A DNA stretch of 47,906 nucleotides from Azolla pinnata. Its lineage: Eukaryota; Streptophyta; Polypodiopsida; Salviniales; Salviniaceae. Below are positions 1 to 10,779 of this stretch, piece by piece (within the stretch, counting starts at the first letter, position 1; every line of letters starts with the position of its first letter). Under the pieces are notes generated by a model. That model was not told the DNA's origin. It made no database searches and worked only from the letters and a program-made list of their open reading frames with translations. The DNA is taken from NCBI GenBank assembly GCA_037176905.1, contig JBBBWG010006669.1:12234-60139 (forward strand). The letters run 5' to 3'. The translations under genes were made by a program, and so were the position numbers.

Positions 1-134
1 GTTTGATTAGTGATGGATTGCATGCTAATTAAATCCCTTGAGGAGGAAACCTACCCATCAGAAATGTTTAGTGATTGTTTCATATGTTTTTTTTTCTTTT
101 TTTGGGCTGTTTGTGGGGCATTTACTGCTAACAG

Positions 135-2576
135 GAAGCGGATCTCAAGCAGTTCAGGCAGTGGGGGAGCAGGACTCCAGGCCATCCTGAGAACTTTGAA
201 ACCCCTGGTGTTGAGGTCACCACAGGTATATATGCCTTGTTTGCGTTGTCAAACAATGTCAGTTTTTTTTTGTGCTCTTGTTTTCTTTGATGATGAGGAA
301 GAGAAAAGTAATCCTTGTATTCATAATGTAGGACCTCTTGGTCAGGGTGTTTGTAACGCTGTTGGTTTGGCCCTTGCTGAGAAGCATTTGGCTGCTCGCT
401 ACAACAAGCCCGATGCCACAATAGTGGATCACTACACGTATGTTTATGCTACCTTACCTGGTTCTTACTGTCGTTGACTGGGGTATTTGTGGTGTAGTAA
501 ACACCTCTATAGCTAATCGGGTGAACTTTGAATACACAGAAAAGCTAGTACTGCTTTTTTTCCAGTGATTCTGTATTTTTTGGTGCAAAAACATTGAATC
601 TTCCTGTTAGATTTGATCAATGTAATCCCATTTCATTTGTAGATGCTGTCAAGTTGTCCTCTTTTTAAACATCTACCTGGAATGCATGGTTCCAACTCAG
701 GATACTCTATTGATTGCAAAATTGTCTGCTTATTACATGCCAGGTACTGTATTGTTGGAGATGGATGCAACATGGAGGGAGTTTCCAACGAAGCTTGCTC
801 CCTTGCAGGCCATTGGGGCCTTGGAAAGCTCATCGTGTTCTATGATGACAACCATATCTCAATCGACGGCGACACTGCAATTGCCTTTACTGAGAGTGTC
901 GAAGATCGTTTTGCAGCCATGGGTTGGCACATCGTCTTTGTCGAGAATGGTAATACAGATTATGATGCTATCCGGAAAGCTATTGAAGAGGCAAAAGCAG
1001 TGACCGACAAACCCACATTGATCAAGGTCCCTGTGATATCTCCAATTTAAGTTTTTTCCCCCGGCAGATTTTTCACAAGGATTCATAGAGCTAGAAACCT
1101 GATTCTGTACTGCAATGATTATGTTGCAGGTTACTACTATTATTGGGTATGGTTCCCCGAATAAAGCCAACAGTTACAGCGTCCACGGTAGTGCCCTTGG
1201 TCCTAAGGAGGTGGAGGCTACTAGGCAGAGCTTGAACTGGCCATACGAGCCCTTCTTTGTTCCAGAAGATGTGAAAAGGTTTGTGCTGCAATGCATTGGC
1301 CTGTAGTTTTGTGTCATTGAAGATGTAGATGTGTGCCAGTCTCTAAGTAGAGCGTTTTTGGATTTGACAATTTCAGCCTGTGGAGTAAGCATACTAAAAT
1401 AGGAGCAGAACTTGAAGCCAAATGGGAGGCTGACTTGGCTGCTTACATTAAGAAATACCCAGAAGAGGGTGCAGAGTTTAAGACATTGATCAGTGGAGAA
1501 TTACCTGCTGGCTGGGAGAAAGCTCTTCCGGTGAGTCCTTCTAAAGCCCTGAGCTACACGATTGCACGTTGCATGTTTGGATTTTAACTTTCTAACACTT
1601 TGGATAAAAATCACAGACGTACACTCCAGAGTCCCCAGGAGATGCCACGAGAAACCTCTCGCAAGCTTGTCTTAATGCTCTCGCAAAGGTTCTTCCGGGA
1701 CTCATCGGGGGTAGTGCTGACCTTGCTTCCTCCAACATGACTCTGTTGAAGATGTTCGGAGACTTTCAGAAGGATACACCTGCTGAGCGTAACCTCAGAT
1801 TCGGTGTCCGTGAACATGGTATGGGAGCCATTTGCAATGGGATCGCTCTACATGGGAGCGGCCTGATACCATACTGTGCTACCTTCTTTGTCTTCACTGA
1901 TTACATGAGAGGCGCAATGAGGATTTCCGCATTGTCCGAGGCTGGTGTCATCTATGTTATGACCCATGACTCCATTGGTCTGGGAGAAGATGGCCCAACC
2001 CATCAGCCCATTGAACATCTTGCTAGCTTCAGAGCCATGCCCAACGTGCTGATGCTCCGACCTGCCGATGGGAACGAGACTGCGGGATCCTACAAGGTGG
2101 CCGTGGAGAACCGAACGAGGCCCTCTATCCTTGCCTTGTCTCGCCAAAAGCTGCCCAACTTGCCCGGAACTTCTATCGAAGGAGTATCGAAGGGAGGCTA
2201 CATCATTAGCGACAACTCGAGCGGGAACAAGCCAGACTTGATATTGGTAGGCACTGGATCAGAGTTGGAGATTGCGTATAAGGCTGCAGAGGAGATTAGG
2301 AAGGAGGGGAAAACCGTGAGAGTCGTTTCGCTAGTGTCATGGGAACTGTTTGGTGACCAAAGCGCCGAATACAAAGAGAGCGTGCTTCCTGCCGCTGTGA
2401 AGGCAAGAGTGAGCGTGGAAGCTGGCTCAACATTCGGGTGGAGCAAGATTGTTGGATCAGAAGGTGCATCTGTCGGTGTCGACTCCTTCGGTGCCAGTGC
2501 ACCTGCCAGCATCCTTTACAAGGAGTTTGGTATCACTGTCGAGAATGTCGTCGCAAAAGCCAAGGCACTCTTGTAA
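135..2576 (+). CDS. TKL: Transketolase, plastid type (5' end outside window)
   Basis: Thiamine-diphosphate enzyme moving two-carbon ketol units in the Calvin cycle and oxidative pentose-phosphate pathway, normally in the chloroplast stroma. Exons read as 135-225, 332-437, 744-1026, 1130-1278, 1377-1530 and 1617-2576; the junction phases all agree and give 580 residues plus TAA. The visible part carries GPLGQG, the thiamine-diphosphate motif beginning GDGCNMEG, the DDNHISIDG stretch, [17 protein letters not shown], the pyrimidine-domain [14 protein letters not shown] and the C-terminal domain ending [10 protein letters not shown]. Mature plant transketolase is about 675 residues, so roughly 95 residues plus any transit peptide lie upstream of base 1. 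Location in the plastid is inferred from the family because the transit peptide is not visible. No frameshift or missing key motif was seen. Confidence 0.96.
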
Positions 2577-3730
2577 ATCTCTCTTCTGAACCTTATTTTG
2601 CAATTTTGTTGAAAAAGAACATCAACAAAACAAAAAAAGAACAGAACCAAGCCCAAAAACTCTCTCATGCTAGAAAAAACCCTCTGCAAGCCAGAGCGTG
2701 GTAGCTAGCCTTTGAGTTGTTTGCTTCCAGTTTGTGCAGCTTTGTAAGCATCCATGGATATGCTTTGATTTTGCTTGATTTGCAACTCTGATTTTTAAAT
2801 TGTCATAATAAAATTGGTATGCTTTAAGCTCTCCTTGTGCATCATGGTTGTGTGCAGTAAATTGTAAATGCATGTTTGGTTGTGGAGGCACAAAATTGGG
2901 CCATGTCATACTTCTGTACAGTATTATTTGAAGCTATCCATTAAACGGAAGCTGACAAACTCTACCAATACTTTCTCATGCCGTGTATGCTGAAGATTGT
3001 TGATGGAACGTTACCAATAATTTAGTTTTGCATGCAGGAAGATTCTCTTGCCTCCCAATTTTCAAGTTTTGATGCTTAAATTGAGTCCTCTTACTTGGGA
3101 TTTCTACATGTAAACGGCCTTCTCAGTGCTCGGGAGTTGTGAAGCATCTCACAGCATGGAAAATGTATTCTTTGTAAAACTGATACCAGTTTGCACGCTG
3201 GAAGTCCAATCCATGGGTCCAAATAATGAAGAGTTTTAGTCCATGGATTGGCTATTTTGTTCAGAAAAAGCATTATTGCAACAGTGTCGACAAAACAGAT
3301 TTGAAGTGTAATAAGATGGAACAATCCTACTGTGAAACAGATCAGTATTCCAGATTTTAGAAGCAGTATACTGGTCAAAGCATATCTAGACAGTTGTATG
3401 AGGCAGCTGGAACATCTGCTCCATGAAGAGAAACATCCTCCTTTTTAACTGATTTTAGGTTAGCTCTACTTCCATTTGTAGCCCAAAACAGAAGTAGCTG
3501 ACAGAGATGAGTGTGTGTGTGTGTGTATTTGAATTGCAGCAAGATGGATAGCTGCTCTGGTTACATGGAGATGCTCATTCCACTCACAATACAGATACAG
3601 AGATCCATAGCAACCCTGCTACAGCTCCTCAGGAGGCCATGCATGATCAGGAAGAAACACAGTGAGAGCTACCCCACCCCTCGGAAAAAAGAGGGCTTTG
3701 TGGGTTATCTTGTAAACCTGAGAGCAAGGA
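2577..3730. other. Transketolase 3' UTR and intergenic spacer
   Basis: The transketolase 3' untranslated region follows the stop codon, with a canonical AATAAA polyadenylation signal at 2807-2812. The rest is AT-rich spacer with a short GT run near 3509-3526. I see no further gene here. A 108-codon open frame at 3511-3837 overlaps the start of the PPR gene in another frame and is discussed in the findings. Confidence 0.6.
2807..2812 (+). terminator. Polyadenylation signal of transketolase
   Basis: AATAAA lies about 230 bases after the transketolase stop codon, a normal distance for a plant 3' UTR. The cleavage site itself is not determined. Confidence 0.5.
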
Positions 3731-6364
3731 ATGATGGTGGGATCAGCACATGGAAACCTGACGAAGAAGTGCAGAAAGAGCGGGTTCTCTTTTGTGGCAC
3801 TTCTCAAAGCTTGTGCAAAGAGGAAGGATCTGTGTGAAGGCAGTAGGCTACATGCTGAAATCGCCAAGCAGGGACTGCTGGAGAAGATCCCTCACATTGC
3901 TAGCACTCTGATCAACATGTATGCCAAGTGTGGCATGATAGCAAGAGCCCAAGACCTCCATGATGAGCTTCCTGTCCGAACCATAGCTTCTTGGAACACG
4001 CTCATTGCAGGGTATGCTCAAGAGGGGCAAGGCCGCGAAGCGTGGATTTGCTTCGAGCAGATGCAAAAGGAGGGCTTCTCTCCTGATGAAATCACATGTG
4101 TTTGTGCGTCGAAGGCATGTGGTAGCATCGGAGACATGGAGAGGGGCAAGCAGCTACACGGAGAGATCGTTCTCAGGGGATTGTTGCACGAGAACATCAT
4201 CATCGGCAACGCGTTGGTCGATCTGTATGCCAAGTGCGGGATGCTTGTCGAAGCGCACGAGGTTCATAGCAAGCTCTCCGCCCGAGACGTGGTCTCTTGG
4301 TCCGCGCTAATCGCAGGATATGTCCAGCAAGGGCAAGGACATGAAGCCCTAGATTGCTTGACACAAATGCAAGGGGAGGGCCTCACGCCGAATGCGGTCA
4401 CCTTGACTTGCATCGTAAGGGCTTGCAGCAGCGTCGGGGCCATGGAGAAGGGGATCGAGACTCATCACGAGATCGTTCGGATCGACTCGCTGAGGCGCGA
4501 TGTTATTCTCAACACCGCCCTGATGGAGATGTATGCCAGGTTTAACATGCTCGATAAGGCCCGACGAGTGCTCGATGAGCTTCCAGTCCGCGATGCAGCA
4601 GCTTGGAATGCGCTGATTGCAGGATATGTCGAACAAGGCCGGTGCCATGAAGCTCTCGCCTGTTTCCAGTGCATGCAAGTCGAGGGACTATCTCCGGACA
4701 TGGCCTCCTACATCTACACTCTGAAAGCATGCGGCAGCGTTGCCTCTATCGAAAGGGGCGAGCGAATCCGCAACGAGATTGTCCGCAGAGGATTGGCGGA
4801 GAAGGAGAGCGTGCTAGGCACTGCGTTGGTTGACATGTATGCCAAATGCGGTATGCTTGCGAAGGCGAAGGAATTCCATGGCGAGCTCCGTGTCCGAAGC
4901 GTGGTCTCTTGGAATGCGGTGATATCAGGATTCGCGCAGCAAGGGCGAGTTCGCGAAGCCGTGGACTGCCTTGAGCAGATGCAAAGCGAGGGATTCTCTC
5001 CGGATGAGGTGACCTTCGTCTGCATTTTGAAGGCATGCGGCGAAGCGGGAGCCATCGAAGAAGGGAAGCGTATGCATGATGAGGTAGTCAGCAGGGACTT
5101 GCTGGAGAATAGCCTCGAGCTCGGGGTATCCTTGGTCGATATGTATGCCAAATGCGGCTCTGTCGCCAAAGCGCAGCAAGTGCATAGCGGGCTCCGAATT
5201 CGCAGCGCGATCTCTTGGAACGCGTTAATGTCTGGCTATATCCAGCAAGGCCTGAATCGCGACGCGCTGGTCTGCTCCGAACGCATGCAGAGCGAGAGCA
5301 TCTGCCCAAATGAAATCACTTCCATTTCCACCCTCAAGGCTTGCGGCTGCGTCGAGGCCATTAACAAGGGAAAGCAGACTCATTGCAGGATCACCGCAGC
5401 TGGAGATCTCATGATGAAAAGGAGCCCAGCGCTCGGCAATGCTTTGATCGACATGTACGCCAGATGCCGCGGGCTTGCGGAAGCACGGAAAGCGCTCGAG
5501 GAGCTTCCGTTCCGAGATGTAGTCGCGTGGTCATCTCTGATCGCAGGATACGCGCAACAGGAGCAAGGCAACGAAGCGCTGAGCTGTCTCCGACGAATGC
5601 AGGGCGAAGGCATATGCCCTAATGCGATCACGTTCGTTTACGCCTTGAATGCCTGCGGAAGCATGGGAGCTATGGCGAGGGGCAAACAGATTCATCACGG
5701 TGTCTTGAGCGCTGGCTTGCTCGAGAAAGATGCTACGCTGGGAAACGCGTTGGTAGACATGTATGCAAAGTGCGGCGAGCTCGAGAAAGCTCGGCAGATC
5801 CTCCTCGAGCTCGGCGTTCGAAACGTGGCGACTTGGAACGCCCTGATCGCAGGATACGCTCAGCTAGGGCAAGGCCACGAGGCGTTGCGATGCATCAAAC
5901 ACATGCAAAGCGAGGGAATAGCATTGAATGAGGTCACATATGTTTGCATTCTCAATGCATGCAGCCACTCAGGATTGCTGGATGAGGCCCAAGCGCAGTT
6001 CGTCGACATGACCCAAAAGCACAGGCTTCAACCCAGCGTCGAGCACTGCACTTGCATGGTGTCTGTTTATGGGCATGCTGGACTCTTCGAGAAGGCCTTG
6101 TCGGTCATACACAGCACATCGTCTGGCGAGCATCCATCGGTTTGGCTTGCCGTATTAGGCGCGTGTCGGAAGTGGAGTAATGTGAAGCTCGGGAGGTTGG
6201 CTTTCGACGAAGTGCTGAAGATGGACAGTAGCTGTGGTGCAGCTTATACACTTATGGCTGATATCTATGCCGCTGCGGGCATGCAAGCTGAGGCAACACA
6301 GGTTGGAACTATGAGGCTGAAGTGTGCCAATCTCATTAAATGTGTCAAAACAAGGCTTTGCTGA
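3731..6364 (+). CDS. PLS-class pentatricopeptide repeat protein, E1-terminated
   Basis: Single-exon coding region of 877 codons. Seven consecutive P-L-S blocks are visible, each with a MYAKCG-like L motif (for example INMYAKCGMIARA, VDLYAKCGMLVEA, VDMYAKCGELEKA) followed by SW(N/S)ALIAGYAQQGQ and MQxEGxxPNxVT. The last block runs into an E1-type motif (WLAVLGACRKW...AAYTLMADIYAAAGM). The protein then stops about 23 residues later with no E+ or DYW deaminase domain. By family, PLS proteins bind organellar RNA and take part in C-to-U (in ferns also U-to-C) editing or other processing in plastids or mitochondria; one ending at E1 would need a DYW partner in trans. The target RNA is unknown. The start at 3731 (ATGATGG) is the first ATG in this frame and gives a short basic leader without an obvious transit peptide. 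Repeat 3 has a degenerate motif (MEMYARFNM). Confidence 0.9.
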   Translation: MMVGSAHGNLTKKCRKSGFSFVALLKACAKRKDLCEGSRLHAEIAKQGLLEKIPHIASTLINMYAKCGMIARAQDLHDELPVRTIASWNTLIAGYAQEGQGREAWICFEQMQKEGFSPDEITCVCASKACGSIGDMERGKQLHGEIVLRGLLHENIIIGNALVDLYAKCGMLVEAHEVHSKLSARDVVSWSALIAGYVQQGQGHEALDCLTQMQGEGLTPNAVTLTCIVRACSSVGAMEKGIETHHEIVRIDSLRRDVILNTALMEMYARFNMLDKARRVLDELPVRDAAAWNALIAGYVEQGRCHEALACFQCMQVEGLSPDMASYIYTLKACGSVASIERGERIRNEIVRRGLAEKESVLGTALVDMYAKCGMLAKAKEFHGELRVRSVVSWNAVISGFAQQGRVREAVDCLEQMQSEGFSPDEVTFVCILKACGEAGAIEEGKRMHDEVVSRDLLENSLELGVSLVDMYAKCGSVAKAQQVHSGLRIRSAISWNALMSGYIQQGLNRDALVCSERMQSESICPNEITSISTLKACGCVEAINKGKQTHCRITAAGDLMMKRSPALGNALIDMYARCRGLAEARKALEELPFRDVVAWSSLIAGYAQQEQGNEALSCLRRMQGEGICPNAITFVYALNACGSMGAMARGKQIHHGVLSAGLLEKDATLGNALVDMYAKCGELEKARQILLELGVRNVATWNALIAGYAQLGQGHEALRCIKHMQSEGIALNEVTYVCILNACSHSGLLDEAQAQFVDMTQKHRLQPSVEHCTCMVSVYGHAGLFEKALSVIHSTSSGEHPSVWLAVLGACRKWSNVKLGRLAFDEVLKMDSSCGAAYTLMADIYAAAGMQAEATQVGTMRLKCANLIKCVKTRLC

Positions 6365-8387
6365 AGGTTATGCATGCATAGTGTCTAACTGAGGTACAAA
6401 CTTAACCCCAAGAGTTTGATCCAATGCTATGGCCCAACTTGGCAAGCACATTTGAGTTCTCCGAATTTGGAAAAAACGGCGGTGGCCCATGAGGCTTCGA
6501 ACAGCATCGGTTGAAATTAACATAGCTACGAAAGCAGGAAAGGGTTTTCTGCGCTTCGATTGATTTCCATACTGCATAAACCTTCTCACATGTACCTAGT
6601 CTTGTCAGATGCCATTATTTGACAAAAAGATGTACAGATCTTCAGATTGATAACATTTGTTGCTAAGTTGGTGGAAACATATCAAAGGAAAAGGCTCAGA
6701 GGCACACAGTTCAATAGTTTCATGTTCTCTAACCAGGTCATTCAATTACCTCACCTCTATTGTTCGAGATCCTTACATAGAATAGGCCAAGAAATGTGTG
6801 TGCAGATTTTGCCATCCCGAAGAACAATTGATATTTGTGAATAAGGGGGTCGGTATATACAATGTTCCAAGATTGTGTCAGGCAAAAGGTGAACATCAGT
6901 GTAATATGTACAGTAATTCTAATGGTTATTGAGTTTGTTGGGTGGGGCAATTTCTGATAATTCATTATGTTTTGGTATGAGAGGCACTTTGGCAATTAAC
7001 TTTGACTTGAGTAGTGTGGGCAATTGAGGTTCTTAATTTGTTTGTATGGTTAAACATCATCAAAGTGTTTTTGTTTAGCCATGGGCATTTTTTGGCAACT
7101 TTGGAAGCATATAGAGGTTTAAATAAATAGAAGAATAATTTACACTACATCTTTCAGTATAACTTACAGTGCATCAAGAAAGAGTAAGAATCATTAGGTT
7201 GGAGATCGGCAGCATTGTGAGGGAAATCAAAACTGAGGGGTCGCTTTAGGGTTTTATATTAAGGGTTTCAGGGTTTATATAATCAAAGGATATCAATAGA
7301 ATCGAACTCGATGATTTAGCATTGATTCATGCCTCATCTTTAACTCAATTGTGGATAAAAAACCCAAGCGTCCCTGATGGAAATGATCAGTTCCACAATA
7401 GCACAACAAGCATCGGACAGAGTATGTTCTTTAATTCTCCATACGAATCTGCTTATGCGTAATGCTGGCGAATTTCAATACTATAACAAGAACCCTTCTG
7501 CAAAAGAGATTATTCCTACAAGCAATATATATATATTGGGCGAAATGGGCAGAATTATGAATGAATCATGTGCAAGGAGAATGAAGAATTATGAATCAAT
7601 CATGTGCAAGGAGATGTTCATTCACCGCTAGAATGGTCACGATGCTTGAAAGGTGTAAGAGGATATATATACATATAGATCTTATTCCTCTTTTAACCCT
7701 ACAGAACAAGCAAGATTTATTCAGGAGGGCCCAATCCTTCTTTCTTGTGTATCATCAGCATAATGGCATTAGTTGAAGGAATACTAGGGGCAATCGATCG
7801 ATGGAAGTTGTGGATATACATGGGAGGACAAAATGGCTTTTTTCTTGTATCAGAACTGCAAATTATGGGATCCAGCGAAAACTATTATGAGAACAGGTCT
7901 ATACAAAGGAATCAAAATCAGGATTTTTCTTTCCCATTGTCAGCAACCGGAGCTACCGATTTATTGGCTTGGTATTGGATACTGTTATGCATCAAAGCAC
8001 AAGAATATATTTAATCTGCATGTACCATATCTGCTAGATGATGATCAGCCAATTGAGTATGTATAAATACACGGATCGAATCTACATCTGGATGATAAAA
8101 TATCCGACAAGCACACATCTATATATTTGTGGCTTCCAGACTTACACATCTACGACATGTTAATCTGACAAGCCGGAGATGTTAAACAACATGAAAGAAC
8201 ATGAGTCTGAGATCGCATCGATCTGTGCATGTCGTGGCATCGGTGCAATTTTGTACAATTTGTAGCCAAAGAATCTGCGCTACAACAACGAATGGAGGAA
8301 TCGAATGGCATCTAGGTGTTTTGAGTAGAGAAATCCAGAGATGGTGATGGAGATGATGATGATGATGTTGATGAGAATCCCTCAGAT
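6365..8387. other. Intergenic spacer between two convergent genes
   Basis: AT-rich DNA between the PPR gene (+) and the DUF538 gene (-), which converge. It should hold both 3' ends. Three AGGGTTT-like words sit at about 7246-7280, and there is a 34-bp direct repeat at 7551-7614. The open frames in this stretch are short and unlike known proteins. I see no gene. Confidence 0.5.
7551..7614. repeat. Short 34-bp tandem duplication
   Basis: The segment beginning AGAATTATGAAT at 7551 recurs at 7585, continuing through AATCATGTGCAAGGAGA, with one substitution in the shared part. Two copies only. Confidence 0.75.
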
Positions 8388-8933
8388 TCATCTACGTACT
8401 CCAATCCAGAAGGATGATGATGATGATCCATCACACTCGGGAATTTCGTCGAAATTCGACGCAGGAAAGCTAACAGACAAGGCACCATCGATCTCGAACG
8501 AGATCTGCTTCTGAGAAGCGCCCGGAGAGGCTCCGTTTCCTCCGTCCAGGGCGCGGATGGACGTGATGGGCCACCACTTATGCAGGGCTTTCACAGACAC
8601 GCCTCGCAGATCATAGATGTAGTGCTGAGATATGGTACCTGAGACCTTGGCGTCGTAGGAGATGGGGTAAGTCCGAGCTCCCGGTATGGTGAAGTGGCAA
8701 GGCGTCTGCAAAGCGACCTCGAAGGCGCCATCGTCCTCCCGGAGCGTGTAGGAGAGGATGATCCCAGGGATGAGACCGACGGGGAAACCTCGCTCCAGCA
8801 GCTCGGCTTGCACAGCACCGGATATGTCGCTGCTGCTGCTGCTGCTGCGGCGATGGTGGAAGTCTTCGAGCAGAGATGCGGAGCCGAGAGAGCAGCAGGA
8901 AAGAAGGAGGAGGACGAGGAGGAGGAACGCCAT
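8388..8933 (-). CDS. DUF538 family secreted protein
   Basis: Single-exon gene of 181 residues. The N-terminus is a strongly hydrophobic signal peptide (MAFLLLVLLLLSCCSLGSAS), followed by a short low-complexity linker with a run of serines. The core of the plant DUF538 family then follows: LLERGFPVGLIPG, YTLREDDGAFEV, the small basic/aromatic block around YDAKVSGTISQHYIYDLRGVSVKALHKWWPI, and a C-terminal FPASNFDEIPEC. The length fits the family (about 140-180 residues). Members are secreted or vacuolar proteins without an agreed biochemical function; some are stress-induced. The start at 8933 is chosen because it opens directly with the signal peptide. A TTC/GAA microsatellite on the genomic + strand (8983-9007) lies just upstream, in the leader or promoter. 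Confidence 0.88.
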   Translation of the reverse strand: MAFLLLVLLLLSCCSLGSASLLEDFHHRRSSSSSSDISGAVQAELLERGFPVGLIPGIILSYTLREDDGAFEVALQTPCHFTIPGARTYPISYDAKVSGTISQHYIYDLRGVSVKALHKWWPITSIRALDGGNGASPGASQKQISFEIDGALSVSFPASNFDEIPECDGSSSSSFWIGVRR

Positions 8934-8982
8934 GGCCGGTTTCTCTGCTTGTGGGCGATTTCAGAGATGGTTCATGGTGCTC

Positions 8983-9007
8983 TTCTTCTTCTTCTTCTTC
9001 TTCTTCT
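8983..9007. repeat. (TTC)n microsatellite upstream of DUF538 gene
   Basis: About eight uninterrupted TTC units in the likely 5' leader of the DUF538 gene. Confidence 0.85.
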
Positions 9008-9119
9008 GTTCTGATGACAAAAGTCAAGGAAGTGGAGAAGAAGAAGAAGGGCCCCAAACTCCATGAAGAGAAAGAAGAGAAGAAAAATCTGGTCTCTCTT
9101 TGATGAATTCAATTCCATG

Positions 9120-10140
9120 TTAATAGTTGATGCTCAGTTCAATCCAATCCACAGATCTCGCGTACGTCTCTAATCGTCGATCAATTTCTGTATTAGTTGA
9201 TGCTCGTTCGATCCAACCCGGGTGTGGGTCCGCCGATTCTGTGCCGGCTGATGCCGGTTCCAATCCGATCCAGATTTGGGTCCCTTTCTGTTCATCGATT
9301 CACGAGCAGATGATGCTGGTTCGATCCAATCCAGATATGGCACCGTTTTCTGCCATCGACTTTCTGTAATGGTTGATGCCACTTCGATTTGATCCACAGA
9401 TCTTGCGTACATTTCTGATCGTCGATTTCTGTAATAGTTTATGCTCATTCGATCCAATCCAGGGTATGGATCCATCGATTCTGTACTCGCTAACGCTAGT
9501 TCCAATCTGATTTAGATTTGGGTCCATTTCCACTCAACGATTCAGTAATAGATGATGCTGGTTCAATCCAATCCAGATATGGCACTGTTTCTATCATCAA
9601 TTCTGTAATAGTTGATGCTAGTTCAATTCGATCCAGATGCGCGTACATTTCTAATCATCGATTCCTATAGTAAGTAGTTGATGCTGGTTTGATCCAATTC
9701 AGATATGGGTCCATCGATTCTGTACTAGCCGATGCTAGTTCCAGTCCAATCCAAATTTGGGTCCATTTCTGTTCATCGATTCAAGAATAGAGGATGTTGG
9801 TTCAATCCAATCCAGATAGGACACCATTTCTATTGTCGATTTTCTGTGATAGTCGATGCTTGTTCAATTCGATCCACAAATCTTCCGTACGTTTCTAATT
9901 GTCGATTTCTGTAATAGTCGATGCTGGTTCGATCCAATCCAGGTATGGATCCATCGCTTCTGTACTAGTTGATGTTAGTTCCAATCTGATCTAGATTTGG
10001 GTCCATTTCTATTCATCGATTCAGTAATAGATGATGCTAGTTCAATCCAATCAACATATGGCATTGTTTCTATCATCGATTCTCTGTAATAGCTCATGCT
10101 GGCTCAATCCAATCCATTTCTATCCTCGATTCCGTAATAG
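9120..10140. repeat. Satellite-like array with ~240-bp higher-order repeat
   Basis: About sixteen related monomers of roughly 60 bp. Each contains a variant of GATGCTGGTTCGATCCAATC, then a variable middle, then CATCGATTCTGTAATAG. Four monomer types alternate. The type with ATATGGCACC begins at 9308, 9550, 9789 and 10029, giving spacings of 242, 239 and 240 bp. A second type carries GATTTGGGTCCATTTCT and a third carries CACAGATCTTGCGTACATTTCT. This is a higher-order repeat (four monomers per unit, about four units). Monomer divergence is visible by eye. No open reading frame of note runs through it. It lies between the DUF538 promoter and the eIF5 upstream region. Confidence 0.9.
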
Positions 10141-10323
10141 TGGACAGGAAGGGCCACAGAGCAAGCTGACGAGAGCAGAGGCATGTTTGATCCACATTTT
10201 AACCACAAATGCGCGCATAAGAGAGGTCTGTACAGATTGATGCAGGTCATTTTCTTATCATCGAGTTTGTAATAGCGACACGAAGGGCCGCAGATCGAGC
10301 AAAGAGCAGATAGGCTTGTTTGA

Positions 10324-10326
<3 letters not shown>
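10134..10326. repeat. Imperfect 136-bp direct repeat after the array
   Basis: Two copies share AATAG, GAAGGGCC(A/G)CAGA, GAGCA(G)A and a CTTGTTTGAT/CATGTTTGAT ending. They begin at about 10135 and 10271. They follow the satellite array directly and may be a degenerate variant of it. Confidence 0.55.

Positions 10327-10366
<40 letters not shown>
10327..10366. repeat. (AT)20 microsatellite
   Basis: Uninterrupted AT dinucleotide run of 40 bases following TGATGC. Confidence 0.95.
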
Positions 10367-10369
<3 letters not shown>

Positions 10370-10779
10370 TATCTGTATGTATTCGTGACGATGCCTTTGA
10401 TCCGGAGCTTGTAGATCACAGGGTCTGGATGATGGAATGGAAGTTCTTGCAAGGGATGTTGTGAGTTTGACCCCAGACTCTGGGTTCTGCCAGAGTTTAA
10501 AACAAAAACAAACAAACCAACGCGTGACTGTCGTCCGATTCTGAATAATAAAAACCTCTGACCATTTCAATCCACATTGGCTGGTTACGGTCTTCTTTCC
10601 CTGTGAACTGGCCAACTTTGCTCTTGAATCGTTACAGATGTGTGCATCGCATTCTTGCAGTTTCGTTCTCTTATCTGCAGAGCGCCGTGGAGATTGAAAT
10701 CGAGGACGTGCTTGGGGGCAGGAGAGAGTATGGTTTGGGAAATGCTCAAAATAAGAGTGCAAGTAGGGTCAGTGAGCTG

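Noticed and set aside
9120..10140. CRISPR-like regular spacing
   Set aside because: The units are diverged tandem monomers without constant repeat plus unique spacer structure, and the genome is eukaryotic.
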